DNA of 64,000 nt from CAVUAF01 sp963739375. Lineage in GTDB: Bacteria > Acidobacteriota > Terriglobia > Terriglobales > Acidobacteriaceae. Below, piece after piece: positions 18,025 to 27,540 of the stretch. The notes beneath the pieces were generated by a model. It was given only the letters and a program-made list of their open reading frames with translations, searched no databases and had not been told where the DNA came from. The DNA lies in assembly GCA_963739375.1 (NCBI GenBank), contig CAVUAF010000017.1, positions 1 through 64,000 of the forward strand, given 5' to 3'. A program made the position numbers and the translations under genes. Position 1 is the first letter of the stretch; each line of letters starts with the position of its first letter.

Positions 18025-19377
18025 ATGAAAAAACCCATGCCACCGTTCGCACCTGTAGCCGAGCAGCTCGCCTACCTCCGCAAAGGCGCGGTCGAAATCA
18101 TTCGCGAGGCGGAGCTGGCCGAACGCCTGGACGCATCGCGCCAGTCCGGCAAGCCCTTGCGCGTCTACGCCGGTTTTGATCCCACCGCCCCCGACCTCCA
18201 CCTCGGCCACACCGTCCTGCTGCGCAAGCTCAAGCACTTCCAGGACCTCGGGCACAAGGTCATCTTCCTGATCGGCGACTTCACCGGCATGATCGGCGAT
18301 CCCACCGGCCGCAACGCCACGCGCCCCCCGCTGACCGAGGAAGAGATCACGCGCAACGCCCGCACCTACCTGGAACAGGTGTTCAAGATCCTCAGCCCGA
18401 CCGCGACCGAAATCCGCCGCAACAGCGAGTGGTTTGCCAGGTTCACTGCCGCCGACTTCGTGCGCCTGGCAGCGAAGTACACCGTCTCGCAAATGCTCGA
18501 GCGCGAAGACTTCCACCAGCGCTTCCAGCAGGAGAAGCCCATTGCCGTGCACGAGCTGCTGTATCCGCTGGCCCAGGGCTACGACTCGTTTGCGCTGCAA
18601 TGCGACGTCCAACTCGGCGGCACCGACCAGAAATTCAACCTGCTGGTCAGCCGCGAAATCCAGCGTGCCTACGGCCGCCCGTTGCCCCAGATCATCCTGA
18701 CCACGCCCATTCTCGAAGGCACCGACGGCGTGCAGAAGATGTCGAAGTCTTACGGCAACTACATCGGCATCACCGAGCCGCCGCTGGAGATGTACGGCAA
18801 GCTCATGTCCATCTCCGACGACCTGATGTGGCGCTACTGGGAGTTGCTCACCGACCTCTCGATGCCGGCGATCGAGAAGATGCGCGCGCAGGCGAAATCC
18901 GGCGCCGAGAACCCGATGAGCTTCAAGAAAGACCTGGCGGCAAAAATCGTCGCCGACTTCCACTCCGCAGCCGCTGCCCAGCAGGCCGGCGACGACTGGG
19001 CCAAGCAGTTCCAGAAGGGCGAGATTCCTGAAACAGTTGAAACCGTGCGTGCAGGCTATGAAGTGATTAAGTACAACGGCGTGAAAGTAGAGCCGACACA
19101 TATCGTCGAACCGGAGCCACACATTTTCATCCCTGACCGGCAGACCGTTCTTGCGCTACCCGGTGAGAAGATTGGGTGGATTAAGATCGAGAAGTTGCTG
19201 GTCGCCGCAAGACTTGTCAGTTCTGCGTCGGAGGGCGGCAGGAAATTGCGCGAGGGCGCCGTTCGTATTGCGGAGCGCCCCATTCCCCCCAAGGCGCTCA
19301 ATATGTTGATCGAGGTTCCTTCGGAAACGATAGTCACGTTAGGAAAGAAGATATGCAGAGTCGCTATCGTGAAGTAG
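18025..19377 (+). CDS. tyrS: tyrosyl-tRNA synthetase (TyrZ-like class)
   Basis: 450 residues from ATG 18025; ATG 18037 is equally possible. It charges tRNA-Tyr. The class I signature is HLGH (in FDPTAPDLHLGHTVLLRKL) and the second is KMSKS (GVQKMSKSYGNYIG). The specificity region QGYDSFALQCDVQLGGTDQKFN is intact. Residues ~370-450 form an S4 RNA-binding-like domain (GWIKIEKLLVAARLVSSASE). A TATAAT hexamer overlaps the first ATG (18021-18026), so if it acts as a -10 box the mRNA would be leaderless from the second ATG. The last ~110 codons are less GC-biased than the rest. Confidence 0.95.
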   Translation: MKKPMPPFAPVAEQLAYLRKGAVEIIREAELAERLDASRQSGKPLRVYAGFDPTAPDLHLGHTVLLRKLKHFQDLGHKVIFLIGDFTGMIGDPTGRNATRPPLTEEEITRNARTYLEQVFKILSPTATEIRRNSEWFARFTAADFVRLAAKYTVSQMLEREDFHQRFQQEKPIAVHELLYPLAQGYDSFALQCDVQLGGTDQKFNLLVSREIQRAYGRPLPQIILTTPILEGTDGVQKMSKSYGNYIGITEPPLEMYGKLMSISDDLMWRYWELLTDLSMPAIEKMRAQAKSGAENPMSFKKDLAAKIVADFHSAAAAQQAGDDWAKQFQKGEIPETVETVRAGYEVIKYNGVKVEPTHIVEPEPHIFIPDRQTVLALPGEKIGWIKIEKLLVAARLVSSASEGGRKLREGAVRIAERPIPPKALNMLIEVPSETIVTLGKKICRVAIVK

Positions 19378-19593
19378 CTTTCGTAAGGGCAGCGCTTTAG
19401 CGCTGCCGGAAGGAGCTCCAAGGAACGAGCGGCTTTAGCCGCTGAGGCCATTCTTCGGAGGGGCGCGGCTTCAGCCGCGCCGCCAGGCTCCCAATGACGA
19501 GCGGCTTTAGCCGCTGAGGTAATCTCTCGTAAGGGCGCGGCTTTAGCCGCGCCGCGTCTGCTCGGCTGGGCTGAAGCCCAGCCCTTACGAAAG
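19378..19593. repeat. cluster of five GGCTTTAGCC-type REP hairpins
   Basis: CTTTCGTAAGGGC at 19378-19390 is matched by its reverse complement at 19581-19593, framing five short hairpins with cores such as GCAGCGCTTTAGCGCTGC, GCGGCTTTAGCCGC, GCGGCTTCAGCCGC and GGGCTGAAGCCC. The pattern (tag plus hairpin) is typical of REP/BIME arrays mobilised by RAYT proteins, two of which are in the window. Confidence 0.85.
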
Positions 19594-19644
19594 CGCGACT
19601 TTGGCGCGGAGGCGCAGAATGCCGCCCGCGTACAATTTCTTCTC

Positions 19645-20508
19645 ATGCGCGCCCTCGCCATCCTCGGTCCCGGAGCTGGGCCGCGCGACCTGGAGCCGTT
19701 TCGCGTTGCGGGCGCGGAGCTGGTGTCTGCCGACGCCGTCACGTCCGCCGACGCCGCGCTCGTCTTTGGCGGCGACGGTACCGTCCATCGCCACCTCGCC
19801 GCCCTGCGCGATACGCAGACGCCGCTGCTCGTGGTCCCCACCGGCAGCGGCAACGATTTCGCTAACGCGCTGGGACTGGCGAGCGTCACGCGCGCTCTCG
19901 CCGTCTGGCGGCAATTCGTGGCCGGGCAGGGAAGCGTTCGCAGCATTGATCTCGGGTTGATCACGCCGCTGCGGGACGCCGCCGAGCCGCAACTCTTCTG
20001 CTGCGTCGCCGGCGCCGGACTCGACGCCGCCGCCAATCGTCGCGCCAACGCCATGCCGGCCGGGCTGCGCCGCCGCGGCGGGTATCACCTCGCTGCCGCC
20101 TCGGCCATCCTGACGCGCCAACTCTTCCGCGCCAAACTCACCGCGCAAACCGCCGCCGGCGAAACCACGCTGGAACTCGACGACCCCGCTGTCCTCGTCG
20201 CCATTGCCAACGCGCCCGCCTACGGCGGCGGTTTCCGCATCGCACCCGCCGCCAAGCTCGACGACGCCCGCTTCGACGTCATCTATGTGCATCGTGCCGG
20301 CCGGCTGCGGCTGTTCCGGGTGGCCCCCCTGGTGCTGACCGGCGAACATCTGCGGCTGCCAGAGGTTGCTTTCGCCCGCGCCGCCACCGTCACCCTGGAA
20401 ACCGACCCGCCGCGCGACCTCTACGCCGACGGCGAGTTCATCGCCCGCACCCCGCTGCGCTTCGACGTGCTGCCCCGCGCGTTGCGGGTAATCGCGGGAA
20501 TTAGCTAA
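19645..20508 (+). CDS. diacylglycerol kinase-like lipid kinase
   Basis: 287 residues from ATG 19645. The catalytic-domain signature is clear: ALVFGGDGTVHRHLAAL (GGDGT nucleotide loop), LLVVPTGSGNDFANALG, then VAGAGLDAAANRRAN and a C-terminal double-stranded region ending LYADGEFIARTPLRFDVLPRALRV, which matches DAG kinase/sphingosine kinase (YegS/DgkB-type) enzymes. It would phosphorylate a lipid alcohol with ATP. The first strand is short (AILGPGAGP) and lacks the usual NP motif. It lies upstream of sppA, same strand, 32 bases apart. Confidence 0.88.
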   Translation: MRALAILGPGAGPRDLEPFRVAGAELVSADAVTSADAALVFGGDGTVHRHLAALRDTQTPLLVVPTGSGNDFANALGLASVTRALAVWRQFVAGQGSVRSIDLGLITPLRDAAEPQLFCCVAGAGLDAAANRRANAMPAGLRRRGGYHLAAASAILTRQLFRAKLTAQTAAGETTLELDDPAVLVAIANAPAYGGGFRIAPAAKLDDARFDVIYVHRAGRLRLFRVAPLVLTGEHLRLPEVAFARAATVTLETDPPRDLYADGEFIARTPLRFDVLPRALRVIAGIS

Positions 20509-20540
20509 TTCGCTCCGCCCCGCGCTACACTTTCCCGGTC

Positions 20541-21464
20541 ATGGCGAATGGTCAAGCGCGCACCTGGATGTGGGTCCTGATCGGCGGCGGCGCCTTCCTG
20601 CTCTTTTTCCTGGCGGTCTACGGGCTCATCTACATGAGCCTGCGCAGCGAGGACCGCACTACTGAATACCGCGGCTCAGGCAGCGGCAAGATTGCCGTGG
20701 TGGATCTCGAAGGCGTCATCCTCGAGCCCAAGGACGTGGTCAAGAACCTGAAGAAGTTTGCTGACGACGATTCCATCAAGGCCATCGTGCTGCACGTGAA
20801 CACGCCCGGGGGCGGGGCCGCGGCCAGCGAGGAGATCTACCGCACCGTGCGCCGCATTCGCGACGAAAAAAAGAAGCGCATCGTGGCCGCCATCGAGTCC
20901 GTCGGCGCCAGCGGCGGCTACTACGTTGCGTCGGCTACCAACAAGATTTTCGCCGACCAGGCCAGCATCGTCGGCTCCATCGGCGTCATCGCCGAGTGGG
21001 TCAACTACGGCGACCTGCTGCGCTGGGCCAAGATGAAGGACGTGGTCATCAAGGCCGGGGAATTCAAGGACACCGGCATTCCCACCCGCGACCTCACCCC
21101 GGCCGAGCAGCAATACCTGCAGCTGCTCATCAACGACATGCACGGCCAGTTCATCCGCGCCGTGGCCGAGGGCCGCAAGGGCGCCGGCCTCAAAGAGGAC
21201 GACATCCGCGCCCTCGCCGACGGCAAGGTCTGGACCGGGGCCCAGGCCCTGGGGCTGAAGCTGGTAGACCAGATTGGCGACTTCGAGGCCGCGGTCAAGG
21301 ACACCGCGAAGGCCGTCGGCATCAAGGGCGAGCCCACCCTCGTGCGGCCGGAAAAGCCGCGGAAAACCATCTTCGACCTGCTGGCCGGCGACTGGTCGGA
21401 ATGGATCCCCGACCGGGCTAAGTTGTTGCAATCCAACGTCGGCTTTTACTATCTTTGGAAGTAA
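20541..21464 (+). CDS. sppA: signal peptide peptidase SppA (short form)
   Basis: 307 residues from ATG 20541. One N-terminal membrane anchor (residues ~10-33, WVLIGGGAFLLFFLAVYGLI) then the serine-protease domain: IAVVDLEGVI, VLHVNTPGGG, and AAIESVGASGGYYVASA with the nucleophile Ser, and the general base Lys in IKAGEFKDTG (mapping by family pattern). It degrades cleaved signal peptides in the membrane. The ~300-residue length fits the single-domain, Gram-positive-like form rather than the double E. coli form. Confidence 0.93.
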   Translation: MANGQARTWMWVLIGGGAFLLFFLAVYGLIYMSLRSEDRTTEYRGSGSGKIAVVDLEGVILEPKDVVKNLKKFADDDSIKAIVLHVNTPGGGAAASEEIYRTVRRIRDEKKKRIVAAIESVGASGGYYVASATNKIFADQASIVGSIGVIAEWVNYGDLLRWAKMKDVVIKAGEFKDTGIPTRDLTPAEQQYLQLLINDMHGQFIRAVAEGRKGAGLKEDDIRALADGKVWTGAQALGLKLVDQIGDFEAAVKDTAKAVGIKGEPTLVRPEKPRKTIFDLLAGDWSEWIPDRAKLLQSNVGFYYLWK

Positions 21465-21512
21465 TCGGCGCCGGCTGGTGTATCGTGTACGGGCCGGAAG
21501 AGAGCCAACCGC

Positions 21513-21824
21513 ATGACCAAAGCTGATCTCATCGAAGAAGTTTCGAAGCTCGCCGAGTTGACCCGTAAAGACAGCGAGGTCATCGTGGAAACCATCTTCG
21601 ACAGCATCGTGCGCTCCCTGCACGTCGGCGACAAAATCGAGATTCGCGGCTTCGGCAGCTTCCGCACCCGCCAGCGCAAGCCCCGCGTCGGGCGTAATCC
21701 CAAGACCGGCGAGCGCGTCGAGGTCCCGGCCAAGAAGATCCCCTTCTTCAAGCCCAGCAAGGAACTCAAGGACCTGGTCAACACGACCGCGGCGCCAGCT
21801 CCCGGGACCGCTTCGTCCAGCTGA
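21513..21824 (+). CDS. HU/IHF-family nucleoid protein
   Basis: 103 residues from ATG 21513. N-terminal helices TKADLIEEVSKLAELTRKDSEVIVETIF, beta-arm GDKIEIRGFGSFRTRQRKPRVGRNPKTGERVEVPAKKIPFF with the intercalating-Pro motif RNPKTGE, and helix KELKDLVN. The GFGSFRTRQRK pattern is closer to IHF than to HU. An Ala/Pro/Ser tail of ~12 residues is extra. It bends DNA and compacts the chromosome. Confidence 0.93.
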   Translation: MTKADLIEEVSKLAELTRKDSEVIVETIFDSIVRSLHVGDKIEIRGFGSFRTRQRKPRVGRNPKTGERVEVPAKKIPFFKPSKELKDLVNTTAAPAPGTASSS

Positions 21825-21841
21825 CCGCGAGTTCCACGCCG

Positions 21842-21876
21842 CGAAACTCGAAACTTGAAACTTGAAACTTGAAACT
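21842..21876. repeat. five 7-bp tandem repeats (YGAAACT)
   Basis: CGAAACT twice then TGAAACT three times, exactly in register, between the HU/IHF-like gene and pgeF (touching the pgeF stop). Same unit as the array at 24702. Confidence 0.9.
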
Positions 21877-22777
21877 AGGGTTTCACTCCCACCACCGCCA
21901 TCATCCGGCCCGTCTTTCCCTGGTCCGCGCGATGCGAGAACAGCAGGTCGGAGCGGCAGGCGGTGCAAAGACCCAGGTCGTCAATCCGGCTGGCGCGCAG
22001 GCCCGCTGCCAGCAACTGTCGCCGGTTCGCCTGGGCCAGATCGAGGTGGATCTGGCGGCTCACCTCGGCGTGCCCGGGCGCCCGCGCCGTCAGGAACAGG
22101 TTGGGATACTTCTCCCGCACCGGGTCGACGTCGAAGTGCTCCACGAACAGCTCGGCAGCGTAGCTGAACTGGGCGTGGAAGCGCTCGCGCACCTCTTCCC
22201 CCACCGCGTAGCAGCAGCTCCGGATGCAGGGCCCGATGACCGCCAGCAGGTCCTCGGGCAGGCTGCCGAATTCCCGCCGCATTGCCCCCACGCCTTTCTC
22301 CACTACCCGCGCCGCAGTGCCGCGCCACCCCGCGTGGAAGGCGCCGACGGCCCGGCGTTTTGGGTCGGCCAGCAAGACCGGCACGCAGTCCGCTACTTTG
22401 ACCGCCAGCAGCAAACCGGGAGCGCACGTGACCAGCCCGTCGCCCACCAGCAGCGCCTCCGGCGCCGCGCTCACCCGGTGGATCATGTCGGAATGTACCT
22501 GCTTCGCCTGCACCAGCCGCCAAGTGCGCGTGCCGTTCCCCGCCACCGCGCGGATAAAATCCTGCCGGTTGCGCTCGACCTCCTCCCGCTCCGCGCCCGC
22601 AATCAATCCCAGATTGAAGCCGGGCCCGCCGCTGCGCCGGCGCCGCGCGCTGCCGGCGGGATGTTGCCGCGTGCTGAACCCGTGCACCAGCCACCGCTGC
22701 CCGGCCAGCAGCCGCGAGCGCAGGACTGCCGGCGCCGCGGGCGCTTTGCGCGTTCTCGTCGGGGTAGGAGTCATCAT
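21875..22777 (-). CDS. pgeF: polyphenol oxidase / purine nucleoside phosphorylase family (YfiH/LACC1-like)
   Basis: 300 residues from ATG 22777 or the adjacent ATG at 22774. The zinc-site residues of the family are present: QAKQVHSDMI (His), AVKVADCVPVLLAD (Cys) and GAFHAGWRGTAARV (His), followed by IGPCIRSCCYAVGEEV and the C-terminal ICTACRSDLLFSHR-type motif (here LGLCTACRSDLLFSHRAD). Members were first called laccases or peptidoglycan editing factor, and were later shown to be adenosine-processing purine nucleoside phosphorylases. The open frame extends 57 codons upstream without similarity. Confidence 0.88.
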   Translation of the reverse strand: MMTPTPTRTRKAPAAPAVLRSRLLAGQRWLVHGFSTRQHPAGSARRRRSGGPGFNLGLIAGAEREEVERNRQDFIRAVAGNGTRTWRLVQAKQVHSDMIHRVSAAPEALLVGDGLVTCAPGLLLAVKVADCVPVLLADPKRRAVGAFHAGWRGTAARVVEKGVGAMRREFGSLPEDLLAVIGPCIRSCCYAVGEEVRERFHAQFSYAAELFVEHFDVDPVREKYPNLFLTARAPGHAEVSRQIHLDLAQANRRQLLAAGLRASRIDDLGLCTACRSDLLFSHRADQGKTGRMMAVVGVKP

Positions 22778-23032
22778 CCTGATTGTAAAGGCCCTCCCGT
22801 TTGCCGCAGGTACGCATTCGCAACCCGCAGCGCGAGACCTGAAATATGAAACCTTTCTGCGCACCCGTGCGTCTAACTTCTTGGGAGCAACTGGGGTGCA
22901 AGCTGCCAGCCCCCGTCCGTTCTCCGGGTGAGGCGATCGTCGCAGCACTTTGGTGGCATCATGCGCGGGCCGGCGCTCGGCACTTCTGCTGGCCAGCGCT
23001 GGTTTTCCCGGCTATACTTAGGGGAACTTTAG

Positions 23033-23926
23033 ATGTCGTTCCTTACCACCAAAAAAAGCGAAGCCGCGGCCCAGACGGCCGTTGCGCCCCCGACTGACAT
23101 CCTGCCGACGCTCTTCGGCGCCGGCTACGGCACCTATTCGGTGCGGCCGACGAACTTCATCATCTCTTTCGTGATCCACATGCTGGGTATCACCGGCATC
23201 CTCCTCAGCAGCATGTTCGTGGCGACGCATCAGCAGGAGATCAAGAGGCAGGTGGTCAGCCTGGTGACCGACATCAGTCCCTACGTGCTGCCGGCCTCCG
23301 ACAAGCAGTCGGGTGGTGGTGGCGGCGGCGGCGATCGCGACCTGCTGCCCGCCTCCAAGGGTTCGCCGCCCAAGTTCGCTCCCGAACAGTTCACGCCCCC
23401 CATGGTGGTGATCCGCAACGAAGATCCCAAGCTGGTGGTGCCGCCGACGGTGGTGGGTCCCACCAACGTCAACCTGGCGCAGTTCCCGGTGATGGGCGAC
23501 CCGATGTCGAAGTTCAGCGGCCCCCCCTCCAACGGCACCGGCAGCGGTGGCGGTATTGGTTCCGGCAGCGGCGGCGGCGTTGGTTCCGGCCGCGGCCCCG
23601 GGGTCGGCCCCGGATGGGGCGGCGGCATTGGCGGCGGCCCTTACCGCGTGGGCGGTGGCGTCAGTGCCCCGCGCCAGTTGTACGCTCCCGATCCTGAGTA
23701 CTCGGAAGAAGCCCGCAAGGCGAAGTACCAGGGCACCGTCATCCTCACCATTACGGTGGGGCCCGATGGCCGCGTGCATGACGTGCGCGTCAGCCGCTCC
23801 CTCGGCATGGGCCTGGACGAGAAGGCGGTCGAGTCGGTCAAAACCTGGACCTTCGATCCCGCCCGCAAAGACGGCGTGCCCGTCGCCGTGCTGGTCAGCG
23901 TGGAAGTCAACTTCCGGCTCTACTGA
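23033..23926 (+). CDS. TonB-like energy transducer / periplasmic TonB C-terminal protein
   Basis: 297 residues from ATG 23033. One membrane helix (about residues 43-65, FIISFVIHMLGITGILLSSM), a long Gly/Pro/Ser linker (six or more consecutive Gly and repeated GSGGG units), and a C-terminal TonB domain: APDPEYSEEARKAKYQGTVI, LTITVGPDGRVHDVRVSRSL, DEKAVESVKTWTFDPARKDG and VPVAVLVSVEVNFRLY. It spans the periplasm and contacts outer-membrane receptors such as the one at 40.4-42.8 kb. The linker is Gly-rich instead of the usual Pro/Lys-rich type. Confidence 0.88.
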   Translation: MSFLTTKKSEAAAQTAVAPPTDILPTLFGAGYGTYSVRPTNFIISFVIHMLGITGILLSSMFVATHQQEIKRQVVSLVTDISPYVLPASDKQSGGGGGGGDRDLLPASKGSPPKFAPEQFTPPMVVIRNEDPKLVVPPTVVGPTNVNLAQFPVMGDPMSKFSGPPSNGTGSGGGIGSGSGGGVGSGRGPGVGPGWGGGIGGGPYRVGGGVSAPRQLYAPDPEYSEEARKAKYQGTVILTITVGPDGRVHDVRVSRSLGMGLDEKAVESVKTWTFDPARKDGVPVAVLVSVEVNFRLY

Positions 23927-23961
23927 ACCCTCAGCTGTTTCGTAAGGGTGCGGCTTGGTAG

Positions 23962-23981
23962 GTCAGGGCTTCAGCCCTGAC
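23962..23981. repeat. REP hairpin (GGCTTCAGCC type)
   Basis: GTCAGGGCT and AGCCCTGAC flank a TC loop, a perfect 9-bp stem. A TTTCGTAAGGG tag occurs just upstream (about 23938), as in the 19.4-kb cluster. It follows the TonB gene and could also stop or stabilise transcripts. Confidence 0.8.
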
Positions 23982-24115
23982 TCGCGCAGCGACCGCGTCG
24001 GCGCGCCGCTTTCCTCAATCGCCCCGCGCTGTGTAAAATCAAGTGTTTGGACCTGCGCTTTCGCACTCCCTGCCGGCGCGGCCATTTTTCAATCTCCCAA
24101 GGAGAGTTTTTCCCG

Positions 24116-24679
24116 ATGGCGATTCCAGCCACCCAGATGCGTCCGGGCATGGTCATCAAGCACAACCACGAGCTGCATCTCGTCTTCAGCGTGGAGCACC
24201 GCACTCCCGGCAATCTGCGCGCCTTCATCCAGGCCAAGCTGCGCAACCTGCGCACCGGCGCCATGTTCGAGCACCGCTTCCGCTCCGCCGACGCCATTGA
24301 CAAGGTCATCGTCGACGAGACCGAGATGGAATACCTCTACAGCGACGGCGACGCCTACCACTTCATGAACACCGAGTCCTACGAGCAGACCCACCTCTCG
24401 CGCGACGTGCTGGGCGACGCCGTCGATTACCTCACGCCCAACCTGAAAATCAAGGTCGAGTTCTACGAGGGGAAGCCCATCGGCGTCGAACTGCCCCAGA
24501 CCGTGGACATGGAGGTCCTGGAGACCGAGCCCGGCCTGAAGAGCGCCACCGCGTCCAGTGTCATGAAGCCGGCCAAGTGCGAGACCGGGCTCATCGTGCA
24601 GGTGCCGCCCTTCATCGACATCGGCGAAAAAATCCGCGTGGATACCGCCGAGGGCACCTACATGGAGCGCGTGAAGTAA
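24116..24679 (+). CDS. efp: translation elongation factor P with Asn-tipped loop
   Basis: 187 residues from ATG 24116 with AAGGAGA ~10 bases upstream. All three EF-P domains are present: an N-terminal KOW-like domain (ATQMRPGMVIKHNHELHLVF), an OB fold (YLYSDGDAYHFMNTESYEQ) and a C-terminal OB fold ending GLIVQVPPFIDIGEKIRVDT. EF-P relieves ribosome stalling at polyproline. The tip that carries modified Lys34 (PGKGQAF in E. coli) or Arg32 (Pseudomonas) reads RTPGNLRAF, so the tip residue is Asn33 with Arg two positions later. Known beta-lysyl, rhamnosyl or 5-aminopentanol modifications therefore cannot act as usual. Confidence 0.95.
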   Translation: MAIPATQMRPGMVIKHNHELHLVFSVEHRTPGNLRAFIQAKLRNLRTGAMFEHRFRSADAIDKVIVDETEMEYLYSDGDAYHFMNTESYEQTHLSRDVLGDAVDYLTPNLKIKVEFYEGKPIGVELPQTVDMEVLETEPGLKSATASSVMKPAKCETGLIVQVPPFIDIGEKIRVDTAEGTYMERVK

Positions 24680-24701
24680 CCAGGTTTCACAGTGGGGCCT
24701 T

Positions 24702-24729
24702 TGAAACTTGAAACTCGAAACTTGAAACT
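24702..24729. repeat. four 7-bp tandem repeats (YGAAACT)
   Basis: TGAAACT, TGAAACT, CGAAACT, TGAAACT in exact register in the gap between efp and acyP, just 8 bases before the acyP start. Confidence 0.9.
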
Positions 24730-24737
24730 TCTCGAAG

Positions 24738-25012
24738 ATGGAAGCTCGCCGATACATCGTGAAAGGCCGCGTGCAGGGCGTCGGGTTCCGCTATTACGTG
24801 CAGGCGGCGGCGCAGGACCTGGGCATCGCCGGCTGGGTGCGCAACAGTGCCGACGGCGCGGTTGAAGTGCTGGCCGCCGGCACCGCCGAACAGCTCGCCG
24901 CCCTGCATGCTAAGCTGCGCAGCGGTCCGCGCGCGGCGCGGGTCGACGGCGTCGAGGTCGAGCCCGCCGCGCCGCCCGCCAACGCCCACACTTTTCGTAT
25001 CGAGGGATCCTG

Positions 25013-25016
<4 letters not shown>
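24738..25016 (+). CDS. acyP: acylphosphatase
   Basis: 92 residues from ATG 24738. The acylphosphatase motif is complete: RYIVKGRVQGVGFRYYVQ with the phosphate loop and catalytic Arg, then GWVRNSADGAVEVLAAG with the catalytic Asn. It hydrolyses acyl phosphates such as acetyl phosphate. The stop overlaps the GTG start of apt (GTGA at 25013-25016), so the pair is translationally coupled. Confidence 0.95.
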
Positions 25017-25561
<545 letters not shown>

Positions 25562-25576
25562 CGTCGTCGGTATTGG

Positions 25577-25601
25577 CCGACGACCGACGACCGACGACCG
25601 G
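25577..25601. repeat. 7-bp tandem repeat (CCGACGA x3.5)
   Basis: Three exact CCGACGA units plus CCGG just after apt. It has the same 7-base period as the other intergenic arrays but a different unit. Confidence 0.8.
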
Positions 25602-25716
25602 TTCTCGCTATTTGCATCCCCGCCCGTCCTCGCACTATAGTTAGCGCCGTTTCCGCCATGACGACGGGCATCCGCCCGCGGACGTGGAAATCTGCTTCCA
25701 GCGAGGGTTTACCAGC

Positions 25717-27518
25717 GTGGCCCGGGCAGGCACAGCGGCACAACCAGCGGTGGCGACCACACGCGTCGCCGCCCTGGCCGAATGCGCGGCGCAACTCGCG
25801 GCCGCTGCACCCGAACAGCGCTTCGCCGCGATTCCGCGCCTGCTGCACGAAAAGCTCGGCGCCGCCCGCGCGGAACTGTGGAGCTGGGACGCCACGAGCG
25901 GCGCCGCGCACCTCGAAGCCGCGCACGGCGGCGACGCGCAGGCTGCGGCCACGCCCGCGCCCTTCGTCCAGGGCATTGCCACCTCGCGGCAGGCCGCCGC
26001 AGGCGTGGCCCTTGCCTCGCTGGCGCGCGATGGCTGGGACCGCGCCACCACCCGCAGCGGCAGCCACGTCACCGCGCTCCCTTTGGAGGCCGGCGGCGCG
26101 CTGGTGGGCGTGCTGGTCATTTACAGCGGCAAGCCCACGGCCGACAGCCTGCGCTGGTGGCGGCTCTTCGCCGACGTCTGCGCCGCCCTGGTCGGCGACG
26201 CCGTCAGCCACCGGGCGCAGCAGCGCAGCATCACGCAACTCTCGCTGCTCTTTGAAGCCACGCGCCTGCTCAATTCCACCCTCGACCTCTCCGAACTGCT
26301 CGACCTCATCCTCACCATCGCCCGCGACGAGGTGAAGGCCGACCGCGGCACCGTCTTCATGTTCGACCGCAACCGCAACGAGTTGTGGTCCATCGTCGCC
26401 TCCGGCCTCGACCACCAGGAAATCCGCATGCCGTTTGGCGTGGGCGTCGCCGGCCACGTGGTCCAGACCGGCGAAACGGTGAACGTCGCCGACGCCTACA
26501 CCCTCCCCTTCTTCGAGCCCAGCTTCGACCAGCGTTTCCGCTACCAGACCAAGTCGCTGCTCTGCCTGCCCATCCGCCACCGCACCGGCGAGATTGTCGG
26601 CGTCATCCAGCTGCTGAACCGCCGCGACGGCGCGCGGTTCACCGCCGACGATGAAGAGTTCATGAACAAGCTCTCCTCGCACATTGCCATGGCGCTGGAG
26701 AACTCCCGCCTGCACCACGAGATGGTGGAGAAGCAGCGCATGGAGCGCGACCTGGCGCTGGCCCGCACCATCCAGCAGCGCCTGCTGCCCGAATCGCCCC
26801 CGGTCGTCCCCGGCTTCGACATCGCGGTGGTCAACGAGATGTGCTACGAGGTCGGCGGCGATTACTACGACCTGCTCAACCTCGGCCCCCAGACCCTGCT
26901 GGTGGTCATCGCCGACGTGGAAGGGAAGGGCGTCTCCTCGGCGCTGGTGATGTCCAACCTGCAGGCCACCCTGCGCGCTTTGGTCATGCACCTGCACTCG
27001 CTCGAGGTGCTGGCGCTCTCGCTCAACGACATGATCTGCCAGGACACCAAGAGCGGAAAATTCCTCAGCATCTTCCTCGGCCTGGTGGACACCCGCGGCA
27101 ACAAGCTGCACTACATCAACGCCGGCCACGTGCCGCCGCTGCTCATCAGCGGCCGCAGCGGCGCGCACAAGCCGCTCGACAAGGGCGGCACCGTCGTCGG
27201 CCTCTTTCCCAATGCCGAGTACGTGCGCGGCACCGAGAAGCTGCGCGCGGGCGACATCCTGGTGTGCTGCACCGACGGCATCCTGGAAGCCAACGATCGC
27301 AGCGGGAAGAGTTCGGCACCGAACGTCTGGCCGCCGCCGTCACTCACGTGCAGCAGCGCCCGGCGCAGGAGATCGTCGACCACGTCATGCGCGAGGTCCG
27401 TGACTTCGGCACCGGCGAGCACGTGGACGACAAGGTGCTGCTCGTCGTCAAGGTCACCTCCGACGCCGCCGGCAGCAGCGGCAAAATGCCCGCCGCCATC
27501 TGGCCCGCGCCGAAATAG
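25717..27518 (+). CDS. GAF-SpoIIE (PP2C-type) phosphatase, 1-nt frameshift near the end
   Basis: GTG 25717 has GAGGG ~10 bases upstream; GTG 25684 is possible. An N-terminal GAF-like region (to ~170), a second clear GAF (about 180-340: LLNSTLDLSELLDLILTIAR, VGVAGHVVQTGETVNVADAY), a linker helix (MERDLALARTIQQRLLPE) and the SpoIIE catalytic domain: DIAVVNEMCYEVGGDYYDLL, VVIADVEGKGVSSALVMS, LHYINAGHVPPLLI, LVCCTDGILEANDRSG. Such proteins dephosphorylate STAS anti-sigma antagonists. After DRSG (about 27304) the homologous tail (EEFGTERLAAAV, HVDDKVLLVVKV) is in the next frame and stops at 27518. One G lost from a GGGG run explains this. Unshifted, the frame runs to 27576 with nonsense residues and lacks the last metal Asp. 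Confidence 0.85.
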
Positions 27519-27540
27519 CCGCACCGGCGGCTATTTTGTT
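27514..27540. terminator. bidirectional rho-independent terminator
   Basis: AATAGCCGC, ACCG loop, GCGGCTATT, then TTGTTT. A 9-bp perfect stem lies between two convergent genes (SpoIIE-type stop at 27518, minus-strand stop at 27531). The T-run is better on the plus strand. Confidence 0.85.
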
